Notes: generated from the letters alone by a model not told the origin. A DNA stretch of 64,000 nt from an uncultured Acidimicrobiales bacterium (GCA_937997485.1 CALKTH010000022.1:62001-126000); one strand, 5' to 3'; shown: positions 35,150 to 43,988, counted from the stretch's first letter. Made by a program: numbers and translations.

Positions 35150-37603
35150 TCAGACGACGTCTCGGCGAGGATTGGCGATGATGGCGGCCCCCGTTGCAAA
35201 GAGAGCGAGGCCGAGCAACGCAAGCGGTTGCGTTGTCGAGCCGGTGACCGGAAGGCGCGGGCCGAGCACGATGTCGGTTCCGGTGAAGACCTCTGCGGTG
35301 TCGCTCGTCGGGTCGCTGCCGTCGATGGGTGTCGAGATGGTGACCTGGTTCGTCCAGGTGCCGTTACCTGGGACAGATGTCGTCAGCTCGAAGCGGTCGA
35401 CACGACCGTTGGCAAACGGCAGCGGATGTTCGCAGATGAACGCTTGACCAACTTCCTGGCACTCCCAGCCGTCGGGAACAGCGGCGTCGACGAGCGTCAT
35501 GCCGTCAGGCATCGTGTCGGTCAGCACGAGCGGGCCCGGAGCCGCGTCCGGCCCAAGGTTTGACAGCACGATCGTCCACGTGACGCCGTCCGGCTCGACG
35601 ACACCTGACTTGTCGAGTTGCAGATCGAAAGCGGGAACGGGCAGCTGCATCGGCGTCGGGTCGTCGGTTCCGCCCGTGTCACCGGGAGCATCGGGGTTGG
35701 TCGCGTCCGGGTCCGCTTCGACGCCCGAGTCACTGATATCGGCCACCACGGTCCCGTCAGCGTCGGTGCCGTTCACGATGACCGTGTTCAGCCAGGGGCC
35801 AAAGCTGGTGCTCGGCGAAATGCGGAGCCGCACATCGATGCCGCCGACCTCGCCGGGCTCGAGCACGTCCGTGCCGGAGAGAAGATTCTTGTCGAAGACC
35901 CCGGTGAAGGCGCTGTTTGGTGTCAAGGTGACGAGTCCATCAACCGCAGCGTTGGCGATCGACACGACCTCGAATGGTGTGCCCTGCATGGCGGCTTCGA
36001 GATCATCGGTGGCCTGGACGAGGCCCAGCTGAACGTCCCCTGCATTCTGAACCCGCACTCGGAACACCATGTCGTAGGTGCCGTCTTGGTTGTTAGTGAC
36101 CTCCACAACCTCCTTCGCCGTCCCAATCCGGGGGTTGACGGGAAGCTCGGTGACTGTCGGGTCGTCCGCTCCCCCGGTGTCTCCCGGTTCCCCGGGGTGC
36201 GTGTCGTTGGGATCAGGACGAACACAGGTGGCCACGTTCGCTGTTGTGCCCTCGCGGATGCGGCGGGCAGCGATGGAGCAGCCGAACGTGCCGCTGTCGC
36301 TTCGGTCTGTCACGGTCACACCAGCGGGGCTGGTCCCGCTCCCAAACGCTTGGTTTGCGAAAGGCTCTCGGATCGAGCTGGGCTGCACGGTGATCACGAG
36401 GGTGATGATTTCGGCTCGGCCTGCCGCAAGCGTCCCGTCGCCGCTCAGCAGGTTCTGATCGTTTGCTCCGTTGAATCCAGCATTCGTGGCCATCCCTGTT
36501 GTTCGCACCGAGTCGACCTGGAAACTGGTGATGCCAGCGAGCGCCGCGACCAAGTCGTCCGTGACCTGCACGTTGAGCAGGTCGACGTCACCCGGGTTCG
36601 CAACCTCGATGGCGTAGGCCAAGGTGTACGACGAATCGGGGTTCGCGACGAGTTCGACCACCTGCTTGGCCAGCGCGATGATCGGCGCTTCGCCGAATCC
36701 CACACTCGTCGGAACGTTGTCGTTGCTTGGGTCGCCGTCCGCTGGGCCGCCCGCGCCATCACTGGTGTCGGTCAGGCTCCCGTCGTTCGACACGTCCTCG
36801 ACCGAGACGGAGCCCAGGGCGCGACCGGTGAACGATGCGAGGTAGGGACCAAAAGCGGCGCTCGGCGTGACCGTGAGCGAGACGATCACGGTGCCGCTGG
36901 CCCCGACCGCCAGTGTTTGGCCCGGAGCAAGTGTTTCGGTGTCGAGCGAGCCGTCGAATCCGATCGCCGGTGGTCCGGGGGCGAAGTTCACCACGAAGTC
37001 CGTGCTGGCCACCTCGTCGACGACGAACGGCAGCGGAGTGCCACCATCGGTGAAGGTCGTGACGGCGTCGAAGGTGAGGGACAGATCAGACAGGGCTTGG
37101 TCTCCAGTGTTCTCGACCAGCACGTCATAGAAAACCGCGTAGCTTCCGTCGCCGTTGTTGACGACGTTGGCGAGCGCAGCAACACCAAGTGAAGACCCGG
37201 CGACGAGCGAGCCATCGGAGGCTCGCTCCTCCAACGAACTCCGGGTGGTGGACGCTGAATCCCCTGCCGTCGTCGAGGCCGGCGGCTCAGCGTCCGCTCT
37301 GTTGGTCGTGTTGGTCGTGTTGGTCGTGTTGGTGGCTGCGGTCGCTGCGGTCGTCACCGGGGATGCCGAGGAGTCGGCGCCCGCTGCTTGGGTCGTCGTG
37401 GGACTGGGCCGGGTTGTTTCGGTCGTCGGCGGATCCGTTGCTGGCGTCGCTGCTGCCGTGCTCGACACCGGGTCGCCCCATGGTTGCCACGTGGCGACCG
37501 TCGAACCCTCGTCGTCCGTCGCCCCGGATGCCCCCGGAAAGATCGAGACCACCAGTGCGAGCGTGCCCACCAGTGCCATCACACGAGCAATAGGTCCATA
37601 CAT
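35150..37603 (-). CDS. Secreted DUF11-repeat surface protein with LPVTG anchor
   Basis: An 817-aa exported adhesin-like protein. I choose the ATG at 37603 because GGAGG lies 6 nt upstream. The N-terminus is a signal peptide (IARVMALVGTLALVVSIFPG). A Thr/Asn/Ala-rich linker follows (about 30-135), including an Asn-Thr-Thr tandem run. Several DUF11-type beta-sandwich repeats then occur, recognisable by AGDV and linked by Asp/Pro-rich spacers (DPNDTHPGEPGDTGG). The C-terminus has LPVTG, a hydrophobic helix and NPRRDVV, a sortase-type anchor. No sortase gene lies in the window. Confidence 0.88.
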   Translation of the reverse strand: MYGPIARVMALVGTLALVVSIFPGASGATDDEGSTVATWQPWGDPVSSTAAATPATDPPTTETTRPSPTTTQAAGADSSASPVTTAATAATNTTNTTNTTNRADAEPPASTTAGDSASTTRSSLEERASDGSLVAGSSLGVAALANVVNNGDGSYAVFYDVLVENTGDQALSDLSLTFDAVTTFTDGGTPLPFVVDEVASTDFVVNFAPGPPAIGFDGSLDTETLAPGQTLAVGASGTVIVSLTVTPSAAFGPYLASFTGRALGSVSVEDVSNDGSLTDTSDGAGGPADGDPSNDNVPTSVGFGEAPIIALAKQVVELVANPDSSYTLAYAIEVANPGDVDLLNVQVTDDLVAALAGITSFQVDSVRTTGMATNAGFNGANDQNLLSGDGTLAAGRAEIITLVITVQPSSIREPFANQAFGSGTSPAGVTVTDRSDSGTFGCSIAARRIREGTTANVATCVRPDPNDTHPGEPGDTGGADDPTVTELPVNPRIGTAKEVVEVTNNQDGTYDMVFRVRVQNAGDVQLGLVQATDDLEAAMQGTPFEVVSIANAAVDGLVTLTPNSAFTGVFDKNLLSGTDVLEPGEVGGIDVRLRISPSTSFGPWLNTVIVNGTDADGTVVADISDSGVEADPDATNPDAPGDTGGTDDPTPMQLPVPAFDLQLDKSGVVEPDGVTWTIVLSNLGPDAAPGPLVLTDTMPDGMTLVDAAVPDGWECQEVGQAFICEHPLPFANGRVDRFELTTSVPGNGTWTNQVTISTPIDGSDPTSDTAEVFTGTDIVLGPRLPVTGSTTQPLALLGLALFATGAAIIANPRRDVV
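37301..37336. repeat. 9-bp tandem repeat (GTTGGTCGT)n inside the surface-protein gene
   Basis: Three perfect copies of GTTGGTCGT (37301-37327) and a degenerate fourth encode an Asn-Thr-Thr run in the linker of the DUF11 surface protein. Such tracts can expand or contract by slippage without breaking the frame. Confidence 0.85.
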
Positions 37604-37721
37604 GCGCCGCCTCCATTGGGAATCCACCAGTTCTGGGGAACCAAAAAGGCGGTCACAAACATGCGACCCGCCTCAGGAGTCCTTTCGGCACCTGCTTGTC
37701 GAAGTTGAGCCAACCATCGAC

Positions 37722-37752
37722 TCAAATCCCACGCAGCGTGTTCAAATCCCAC
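37722..37752. repeat. Two 11-bp direct repeats, period 20 bp
   Basis: TCAAATCCCAC occurs at 37722-37732 and 37742-37752, about 120-150 bp upstream of the DUF11 surface-protein start. A 20-bp period places both on the same face of the DNA, as for tandem regulator sites. The second copy is also part of the hairpin below. Confidence 0.55.
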
Positions 37753-37765
37753 TGAACGTGGGTTT
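37744..37765 (-). terminator. Hairpin after the ROK glucokinase gene
   Basis: AAATCCCAC-TGAAC-GTGGGTTT (plus-strand reading) forms an 8-bp stem with one bulged base. On the minus strand it lies 19 nt after the glucokinase stop and ends in ATTT. It probably terminates that transcript. Confidence 0.4.
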
Positions 37766-37784
37766 CAGGGGACCTGTCGAAACG

Positions 37785-38777
37785 TCAGCCGCGCGGCGAG
37801 CCGCCGCCGACAAACAGATCACGAGCATTGATGGCACCGCCAATGGCACCCGCCTCTTCGCCCAGCTGCGCCGGCACCACCGGGACCTCAGGCCGATGTT
37901 CGCCACCAAGAACGGCGGCGGTGACTCGCTCACGAACGTCGCCCAAGAAGTGTCGATTGATGGCGGTCAAGCCGCCACCGAGAACGATGATCTCCGGGTC
38001 GAGCAAGTTGATCAGGCTGCCGAGTCCCTGTGCGACCCATGTCGCGAAGCGATTGAGGATTTCTTCGGCATCGGTATCGCCTTCGGCCAACGCGGCCGAA
38101 ACATGCTCACCTCGGATGTGCGCTGCGTCGCCGCCTGCGAGTTCGAGAATACGAGCGCCCCGACCCTCCGCGATCACTTCTCTCGACAGGTTCGCAAGTC
38201 CGGCCCCGGACGAGACCGATTCCCAACAGCCGAAGCGCCCACATGCACATTGGTGTCCGCTGCGGTCGATCAGCATGTGTCCTGGTTCGCCGGCGAACCC
38301 ATTGGCTCCTCGCAGCAGGCGGCCACCCACGATGATGGCGCCGCCGATGCCGGTGCCCTGAGTCACGATCACCGCATGCATCGTGCCCCGAGCGGCACCA
38401 AGTCGGTGCTCGGCGAGTGCCGCGTTCGCCGCGTCGTTGTCCGCTACGACGGGAATGCCCAGCGCACGATGGAGATCTCCAGCGATGTCGAGCTTGAGCA
38501 CGCCGGGAACGTTCGGCCCGTAGTGCAGGACACCCTGGTGATCGACGAGTCCGGGGACACCAACTCCCACCGCTGTGGGTCGACCCTCCGCCTCGATCAG
38601 TTCCTCGACAACCGCGGCAATCGCCGGGCCGACAGCGGTCGGGTCCGCCTTCGGCGTTGGGGCTTTCCGCCGGGCTGCGATCTGGCCCGTTGCGGGATCA
38701 ACCACGACGCCCAGAATCTTCGTGCCACCAACGTCGATGCCAATGAAGCGATTGTTCGACTCGATCGATCCAGCCAT
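37785..38777 (-). CDS. ROK family glucokinase (zinc type)
   Basis: A 330-aa sugar kinase. It has the phosphate loop FIGIDVGGTKILGVVVD, VVADNDAANAALAEHRLG and TQGTGIGGAIIVGGRLLRG. The catalytic region GFAGEPGHM is followed by the zinc cluster CACGRFGCWE, which is intact. This is the GlkA type that serves as the main glucokinase in actinobacteria. Its location next to an SRPBCC protein and a PimB-like gene resembles the glkA neighbourhood as I recall it from other actinobacteria. TAGGAT lies 6 nt before the ATG. It contrasts with the zinc-less ROK protein at 18294. Confidence 0.93.
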   Translation of the reverse strand: MAGSIESNNRFIGIDVGGTKILGVVVDPATGQIAARRKAPTPKADPTAVGPAIAAVVEELIEAEGRPTAVGVGVPGLVDHQGVLHYGPNVPGVLKLDIAGDLHRALGIPVVADNDAANAALAEHRLGAARGTMHAVIVTQGTGIGGAIIVGGRLLRGANGFAGEPGHMLIDRSGHQCACGRFGCWESVSSGAGLANLSREVIAEGRGARILELAGGDAAHIRGEHVSAALAEGDTDAEEILNRFATWVAQGLGSLINLLDPEIIVLGGGLTAINRHFLGDVRERVTAAVLGGEHRPEVPVVPAQLGEEAGAIGGAINARDLFVGGGSPRG

Positions 38778-38783
38778 GGCCGG

Positions 38784-38789
38784 ATCCTA
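38784..38789 (-). promoter_or_regulatory. -10 element (TAGGAT) of the glucokinase gene
   Basis: On the minus strand TAGGAT ends 6 nt before the ATG at 38777, suggesting a leaderless transcript independent of the SMC-like gene. Confidence 0.35.
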
Positions 38790-38818
38790 GGACCTGGGGT
38801 CGCCCCTCAGCCGCTTGC

Positions 38819-40468
38819 TCAGACGATGGTCGGCGAGATCGTACTGCCGAGGGCTCGGCGCAAACCGACGTCGGCTGCCCACTCTTCGGCTACGACTCGC
38901 TCGGTCACGATGACGAGCTGCAGGTCTTGCGCCAGCACCTCGAGTTCACCAAGCAGGTCTCGCACGCCCTGATCATCCAGGTCGTCGAAGTCGCCCTTGA
39001 GCACCAGCGGGACCGAGGCGCCAGCCTCAGAGCGCACGCGGTCGGCGAGCGGCCGCAGCAGACCCACGGCCTGTTCGGCGGAGTTTGCCGGACCAATGCC
39101 GTTCGCAGCTTCGAGCTGTCGACGCAGTTCAAGCACCCGTTCCCGGGAGGCTTCAGCAGTGGTTTCGAGCCGGTCGATGCGAGCCATCGCTCGTGCGTGT
39201 CGGTCGAGTTCCTTCGATGCTCCGACCAGCTGTACCTTCAGCTGCGCACGGGTGCGACCAGTTTCATCGAGGGGCTTTTGCGCCTCAGCGGCCCACTGCA
39301 GCGCGAACTGCGGGAGGTCCCGCGGTTCGAGATCGTCCGGCACGACAACATGCTGGCGGACCAGCTCGTCGTAGAGCGTCTGACAGGCAGGCAGGAACTC
39401 TGGGTTCGGAACCTCAACGACCATCGTGCGAAGTGCAGCACCGAGATCGGACGGGAGCATGGGGCCGAGATGCACACGAGCGTCAGCCTTGACTAACTCG
39501 AGGCGCTGCTTCAGCTCTTGAGCAACAGGTCCGTCCTTCAACTCGAGACGAGCATGTTCAAGCGCCGTCTCGACCTTCGCCAGGTTCAGCTTTGCCCCCT
39601 CGACGGCAGCCACAGACTCTCTGGAGGGCTGAGGCGCCATGCGATACATGGCGTAGGCGACGTAGGTCTCTTGGCCGACGATCGAGAGCAAGGATGCGAG
39701 CTCGGCTTCGTCGTCCTGGGAGCGACCTCGACGGCCTCCACCGTCGTTGAGAGCGATCTCCTCGACCCGACGATCCTGCTCGGGCGTCAACGTCACCGGG
39801 ATCGCCTGAGCTTCCGCATCGGCGACGTGGCGCATGGCGACCTCACGCTCGCCGAGCAACTGTTCAACGCCGGCACCGAGCTGATCGATCATCGGCTGAT
39901 GCTCGGCCCTGAGGGCGTCGTACTCGTTCCACTTGGCGATGAGCTCTTCGATCTCGACCGGCGTCTCCGTCAGGGTGAACGGAACGGCGGCGGCGGTGTG
40001 CCCGGCGGCGTGGACCGCCGCGATGCGAGCATCGAGTTCGGGGCTTCCTTCACCCTGTTGGAGGGCCTGCTGGATTCGTTGGACCCGAGCTGCAGCGCTC
40101 GGATCGAGATCAGCCCGCGTCTCCTCAACGAGGATCGCATCGATGGTGGCGTGCCGTGTCAGCTGATCCAGCTCGGCATGCACAACCGTGGGATCGACGG
40201 TGTTGGTATCGAGCCGCTCGAGCGGAACGTAGATGTCCTCGGTCGTGAGAGGACCGACCAACGAAGCATCCGCGACGCCCAGCTCCACCAGCTCACCGTC
40301 AGACTCGACCAGGCCGCCGAGACCTGTCGCCGAGCCGCGCACAAGGCCACGGACGGCGCTGACGAGGTCTTCGATCTGCATGTCGTCCAAACCGCGAACG
40401 ATGGAGACGAAGGGATGAAGATCGAGGGTGCCGCGGTCGTCCCGGAGGTCGAGTCGGAGGATTCGCAT
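38819..40468 (-). CDS. SMC/RecN-like coiled-coil protein with degenerate ATPase head
   Basis: A 549-aa protein of unknown function. The first 45 residues follow the layout of RecF/SMC-type ATPase heads (MRILRLDLRDDRGTLDLHPF then SIVRGLDDMQIEDLVSAVRG), but the place of the Walker A loop reads RGLDDMQIEDL without a P-loop. The middle is Glu/Gln/Ala-rich and predicted coiled coil. The C-terminus has PLVLKGDFDDLDDQGVRDLL and DLQLVIVTE, resembling Walker B and the D-loop/switch region of ABC-type heads. It may be a non-hydrolysing SMC relative. It lies between a glucokinase and an SRPBCC gene. Confidence 0.7.
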   Translation of the reverse strand: MRILRLDLRDDRGTLDLHPFVSIVRGLDDMQIEDLVSAVRGLVRGSATGLGGLVESDGELVELGVADASLVGPLTTEDIYVPLERLDTNTVDPTVVHAELDQLTRHATIDAILVEETRADLDPSAAARVQRIQQALQQGEGSPELDARIAAVHAAGHTAAAVPFTLTETPVEIEELIAKWNEYDALRAEHQPMIDQLGAGVEQLLGEREVAMRHVADAEAQAIPVTLTPEQDRRVEEIALNDGGGRRGRSQDDEAELASLLSIVGQETYVAYAMYRMAPQPSRESVAAVEGAKLNLAKVETALEHARLELKDGPVAQELKQRLELVKADARVHLGPMLPSDLGAALRTMVVEVPNPEFLPACQTLYDELVRQHVVVPDDLEPRDLPQFALQWAAEAQKPLDETGRTRAQLKVQLVGASKELDRHARAMARIDRLETTAEASRERVLELRRQLEAANGIGPANSAEQAVGLLRPLADRVRSEAGASVPLVLKGDFDDLDDQGVRDLLGELEVLAQDLQLVIVTERVVAEEWAADVGLRRALGSTISPTIV

Positions 40469-40579
40469 GACCGATACAACGGAACAATTCCGGTCTCACT
40501 CAAGCAACAATCGAAAGGATTTTGTACAGGACCCTCATAGTCGCCGAATCAGCGCCGACACGCTGCCGATCGAGGCGGG

Positions 40580-41041
40580 TCAGACGACGGATTCGGCCCG
40601 CCGTCGGAACGCTCGCAATGCCGCAGCCATGATCTTCGCTTCTGCCCGCCGCTTCACGAATCCCGGAAGCGGCACGGCAAGGTCGATGGACAGCTCGTAG
40701 GTCACCGTGGTGTGCCCCGCCTGGTGCGCCGAGGGCTCGAAGAGGTATGCCCCGTCGAGTCGCCGAGTGAGGTCGCCTTCGGTCTGGGCCCAGCTGAGAC
40801 GGTGAGGTGCCTCACTGTGGTCGTACTCGAGGACATACCGGGTGCGGCGGCCGATGGCCTCGGCTTCGAACCGAGCCCGAACAACCCGCCCTTCTTCGTC
40901 GATCTCCAGCGGAATGACCGAGGCAATGCCGTCGGCCCATTGCGGGTACGCATCGAGATCGATGGCAATGGCGAAACACACCTCGGGGCTGGCAGCCACT
41001 TCCGTGGTGACCAGTGCGTGTTCAGAAGGAGCGGCGGGCAC
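40580..41041 (-). CDS. SRPBCC family protein (cyclase/dehydrase-like, TB16.3-like)
   Basis: A START/Bet v1-like lipid- or ligand-binding protein. I choose the GTG at 41041, which gives 153 aa beginning VPAAPSEHALVTTEVAASPE and follows TACCCT at 7 nt. The longer open frame to 41158 would overlap the membrane-protein gene by 62 nt with arginine-rich shadow sequence. Family features are FAIAIDLDAYPQWADGI near the start and a C-terminal amphipathic helix. In Mycobacterium tuberculosis a homologous SRPBCC gene lies close to pimB', the same context as here. The ligand is unknown. Confidence 0.85.
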   Translation of the reverse strand: MPAAPSEHALVTTEVAASPEVCFAIAIDLDAYPQWADGIASVIPLEIDEEGRVVRARFEAEAIGRRTRYVLEYDHSEAPHRLSWAQTEGDLTRRLDGAYLFEPSAHQAGHTTVTYELSIDLAVPLPGFVKRRAEAKIMAAALRAFRRRAESVV

Positions 41042-41048
41042 GGCGGCA

Positions 41049-41054
41049 AGGGTA
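41049..41054 (-). promoter_or_regulatory. -10 element (TACCCT) of the SRPBCC gene
   Basis: On the minus strand TACCCT ends 7 nt before the GTG at 41041 and supports that start. Confidence 0.4.
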
Positions 41055-41096
41055 CTTGGCCAGCGAGGGAGGCACTGCCTATGCCCGGGACGCTGA

Positions 41097-41597
41097 TCAC
41101 GCCGGGCCGCTGGTGTCCGGCTCCGCAGCTTCGTCGGCTTCTTGCTCATCCTGTTCATCGCCGTGAGCCGGGAACCAGCCGAACCGCGCCCCGACGTAGG
41201 CCATCACTCCGAGCCCCAGCATCGGTACGAGTGTGCTGAAGGCCATCGCCGTGAACGGTGCCAGCGACGCGGCCACCACGCCGATCACCGATTGGCCGAG
41301 CAAACAGAGACGGAGCAGGCGCCGTCCGGCCGGCTCGATCGAGTGGTTCGCCAGAAAGTAGACGCCGATCATCGTCACTTGTTCATCCCGGCTGCGGCCC
41401 GCAGCGATGACGAAGGCCACGATGAACAGCAACGAGCCGGCAGCCAGCGCGGCAACGAAGACGCCAGCGATGACATTGCGCACCGTCCCGTCGAACACCA
41501 GCGCCACGGCGCTCAACACGAGGTGCGCGAGCGTGGTTCCCAGCGCTGCGGTTCGCCAGACGGGCGGGAGCTGACCGAACGCTGATGTGCGATTCAT
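41097..41597 (-). CDS. Four-helix membrane protein, unknown function
   Basis: A 166-aa protein with about four membrane helices (around 18-36, 42-66, 90-112 and 115-138) and a highly acidic C-terminal tail. I do not recognise the family. Its ATG overlaps the stop of the PimB-like glycosyltransferase gene by 4 nt, so it is probably co-translated with it. A role as an accessory for mannolipid synthesis or transport is possible but rests on context alone. Confidence 0.8.
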   Translation of the reverse strand: MNRTSAFGQLPPVWRTAALGTTLAHLVLSAVALVFDGTVRNVIAGVFVAALAAGSLLFIVAFVIAAGRSRDEQVTMIGVYFLANHSIEPAGRRLLRLCLLGQSVIGVVAASLAPFTAMAFSTLVPMLGLGVMAYVGARFGWFPAHGDEQDEQEADEAAEPDTSGPA

Positions 41598-42742
41598 GAG
41601 GCGCCTTTCTCGATGTGGTGAACGGTGGCGTCCAGCGAGTCGAGCAGACGCGTCGCCAGGAGGTCGTATTCGAACGCTCGGACCGCGCGCATTCGCGCCG
41701 CTTGGCCCATCTGCCGCCGAAGGGTGGCGTCATCCACCAGCGTTGTGAGTGCAGTGACCACCGAAGCTTTCTCCGTGGGCTCCTCGACGACGAGGCCGGT
41801 CACGCCATGTTCCACGGCCTCGTCGGCACCGCCCGAGCGCCCTGCTATCTGGGGAAGCCCGGCGGCAGCAGCTTCCAGGAACACGATGCCAAAGCCCTCC
41901 TGTTCCAGCCCACGCCAGCGGTCGTGGCACATCATCGCCATCATGTCGGCTGCCCCGTAGAGCAACGCGACATCGTCGTCACTGATGCGGCCCAGCATGC
42001 GGACCGGCGCCCCGCTTTTCTCAACGAGGGAGGCCAGCCGCTGGGCCTCCCGCCCCGATCCACCAATCAGCAAGCGGACGTTCTTCCGTCGTTTCGCCAA
42101 CTCGGCGACGGCCTCGATGAGCAGGTGCATGCCCTTCCGCGGAACGAGTCGATTGACCGTGGCGATGACGACATCGTGAGGCTCGATGCCGAAGTGCTGA
42201 CGCGCTCGCTGCCGAGCATCGTCTGGCAACGGTTGGAAACGCTGGGTGTCCACCCCAGGTGGGACAACAACAGACCGCAGCTCCCGACCGACGCAGCGTT
42301 CGGCCTCGGCCAAGGCGTAGTCACCAGCCGAGATCACAAGCGCTGCCTTGTCGAGCACCCGGGCCAGCAGTTGTTTCGAACCGGGCAAACGACCAGGGAT
42401 CGTCACTTCGGCGCCGTGAAGGATCACGCCGTACGGCCGACCCAAGGCGGGCCCAATCAGACCGAGCGGGACCGCTGGGTCGAGCACGATGAAGTCAGCC
42501 TCAACCTCGTCAGCGAAGCGCCGGATCCGTTCTGCGAGCCATGGATAGGGCAGCAGCACCGGCTCGGGCGAGCGTTCAACCCTGAAGTCCTGCTGAGCGT
42601 CGAAGGTGATGGCGCCGTCGTAGGGCGTGCAGTACACAACTGCTTGCTCCGGTGGGAGGCGACGCCACAGCTCCCACAGGTAGGCCTGGATACCACCGAC
42701 CTTGGGCGGGAAGTCATTGGTGACGAGAAGGTGGCGCGGCAC
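41594..42742 (-). CDS. GT4 glycosyltransferase, PimB-like mannosyltransferase
   Basis: A 382-aa retaining glycosyltransferase of the GT4 family, GTG start. The N-terminus HLLVTNDFPPKVGGIQAYL is typical of PimB', the enzyme that adds the second mannose of phosphatidylinositol mannosides. The donor site is present as RLVPRKGMHLLIEA and EQEGFGIVFLEAAAAGLPQI, with the E-x7-E motif. The SRPBCC gene two positions downstream recalls the pimB' locus of mycobacteria. The acceptor is inferred; a related lipid or glycan mannosyltransferase cannot be excluded. The gene is not MftF, which is a GT2 enzyme. Confidence 0.85.
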   Translation of the reverse strand: MPRHLLVTNDFPPKVGGIQAYLWELWRRLPPEQAVVYCTPYDGAITFDAQQDFRVERSPEPVLLPYPWLAERIRRFADEVEADFIVLDPAVPLGLIGPALGRPYGVILHGAEVTIPGRLPGSKQLLARVLDKAALVISAGDYALAEAERCVGRELRSVVVPPGVDTQRFQPLPDDARQRARQHFGIEPHDVVIATVNRLVPRKGMHLLIEAVAELAKRRKNVRLLIGGSGREAQRLASLVEKSGAPVRMLGRISDDDVALLYGAADMMAMMCHDRWRGLEQEGFGIVFLEAAAAGLPQIAGRSGGADEAVEHGVTGLVVEEPTEKASVVTALTTLVDDATLRRQMGQAARMRAVRAFEYDLLATRLLDSLDATVHHIEKGAS

Positions 42743-42755
42743 AGCGGGCAGGATG

Positions 42756-43952
42756 TCAGCGGAGAGCGAGCTCTTCCACTACCAGAGGGTGGGGGTCTGC
42801 CTCGACGAACGAGAGCAGATCGGTCATTTGGAGCTCTCGAGCAGCCCACACGGCGTGGCTCCGAACGAGTGGAGACACGTGCCCAAGGCAGTGCGCGAGA
42901 AGGTGCCGAACCTCGGGATCGGCCGGATCACCGGTGTTCCCCAGCGCGATCACCGCGGTTCGCCGAATCACGTTGGGATCCCGACCCGCGATGTACCAGC
43001 GGCCGTGCCGCTCAAGCAGCGCGTCGTCCGTGGCATGCAGTATCCAGTGCAGATCCACCAGGCTCTCCGCATCTGGTTCGGCCTCCGCAGCGCTGGGTCG
43101 CTGCGTCCGATTGGGTGGGCACACCTCTTGGCAGTCGTCGCAGCCGTAGATTCGGTTACCGACTGCCCGTCGGAACTCGACGGGAATGGGCCCCGGACCC
43201 TGCACGAGCCAAGCGATGCAGCGGCGGGCATCCACAACGCCGGGGGCCACGATGGCCGCGGTGGGACAATCGTCCAGACAGCGAGTGCACGGTCCACAGC
43301 CATCGGCGAGGGGCGCTCCGGGCGTCAACGGGGCGTCCGTCACGACGGACCCGAGGACGAACCAGCTCCCCTGTCCGGGCAACAAGAGGTTGGCGTTCTT
43401 TCCGTACCAACCCAGGCCCGCGGCGTACGCCACGTTCCGATCCACCAAGTTGTTGTCGTCGAGGTGCACACGCGCCTGATATCCCTCGTCTCGCAGGAGG
43501 TCAGCCACGACAGTGAGCGACTGACGCAGCGCGTCGTAGTGGTCTCGCCACGCATACATCGCCACCCTTCCGACGGGATGGCTCGGATCCACCTGCTGCT
43601 CGCGATCACGTCGAGGTGGCTGCCGCTGATAACTCAGGGCGCCCACCACGATGGATGCCGCGGACGGAAGGATCCGCGCCGGGTCTGTGGAGCGATCCGG
43701 ATTGCGATACGTGAACTGCATCTCACCGGCCAAGCCCGCTGACTTCCGGCGGTGCAGGACGGAACGAGCGGGCTCCAAGATCTCGGCCGACGCAACGCCG
43801 ATGTCAGACAACCCGGCGCCCAGCCCGGCCGCGCGAACTCGCGCGTCGAGATCGCCATGGGGCTCGGCGCCGAGATCGTTGTGGGACGACACTCCCCCAG
43901 CCTGCCGCGGTTTGCCCATCGATGGGTGCCACCGGCCAGCGCGGCGGGTCAT
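42756..43952 (-). CDS. queG: Epoxyqueuosine reductase QueG
   Basis: QueG is the cobalamin and iron-sulfur enzyme that reduces epoxyqueuosine to queuosine at the wobble base of tRNAs. The protein is up to 398 aa and carries two ferredoxin-like clusters: CGPCTRCLDDCP and the second with CDDCQEVCP. The N-terminal cobalamin-binding region includes VAMYAWRDHYDALR and NLVDRNVAYAAGLGWYGKN. A short HEAT-like C-terminus follows. Possible starts are the ATG at 43952, an ATG at 43919 and a GTG at 43892; the first residues are not conserved, so a shorter form is likely. It ends 13 nt before the PimB-like gene. Confidence 0.93.
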   Translation of the reverse strand: MTRRAGRWHPSMGKPRQAGGVSSHNDLGAEPHGDLDARVRAAGLGAGLSDIGVASAEILEPARSVLHRRKSAGLAGEMQFTYRNPDRSTDPARILPSAASIVVGALSYQRQPPRRDREQQVDPSHPVGRVAMYAWRDHYDALRQSLTVVADLLRDEGYQARVHLDDNNLVDRNVAYAAGLGWYGKNANLLLPGQGSWFVLGSVVTDAPLTPGAPLADGCGPCTRCLDDCPTAAIVAPGVVDARRCIAWLVQGPGPIPVEFRRAVGNRIYGCDDCQEVCPPNRTQRPSAAEAEPDAESLVDLHWILHATDDALLERHGRWYIAGRDPNVIRRTAVIALGNTGDPADPEVRHLLAHCLGHVSPLVRSHAVWAARELQMTDLLSFVEADPHPLVVEELALR

Positions 43953-43988
43953 GGACCGGCCTCAGAGACGTGACACACCGGCTGCGCC

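Noticed and set aside
37301-37336. CRISPR-like or satellite repeat array
   Set aside because: The unit is 9 bp, in frame within a coding linker, and has no spacers.
41594-42742. Mycofactocin glycosyltransferase MftF
   Set aside because: The fold signatures are GT4 and PimB-like, whereas MftF is a GT2 enzyme; the locus is also on the opposite strand from mftABC.
41615-43516. Plus-strand open frame of 633 codons opposite the PimB-like gene and queG
   Set aside because: Its composition is Arg/Gly/His-rich without motifs, and both strands cannot plausibly code here given the clear enzymes on the minus strand.
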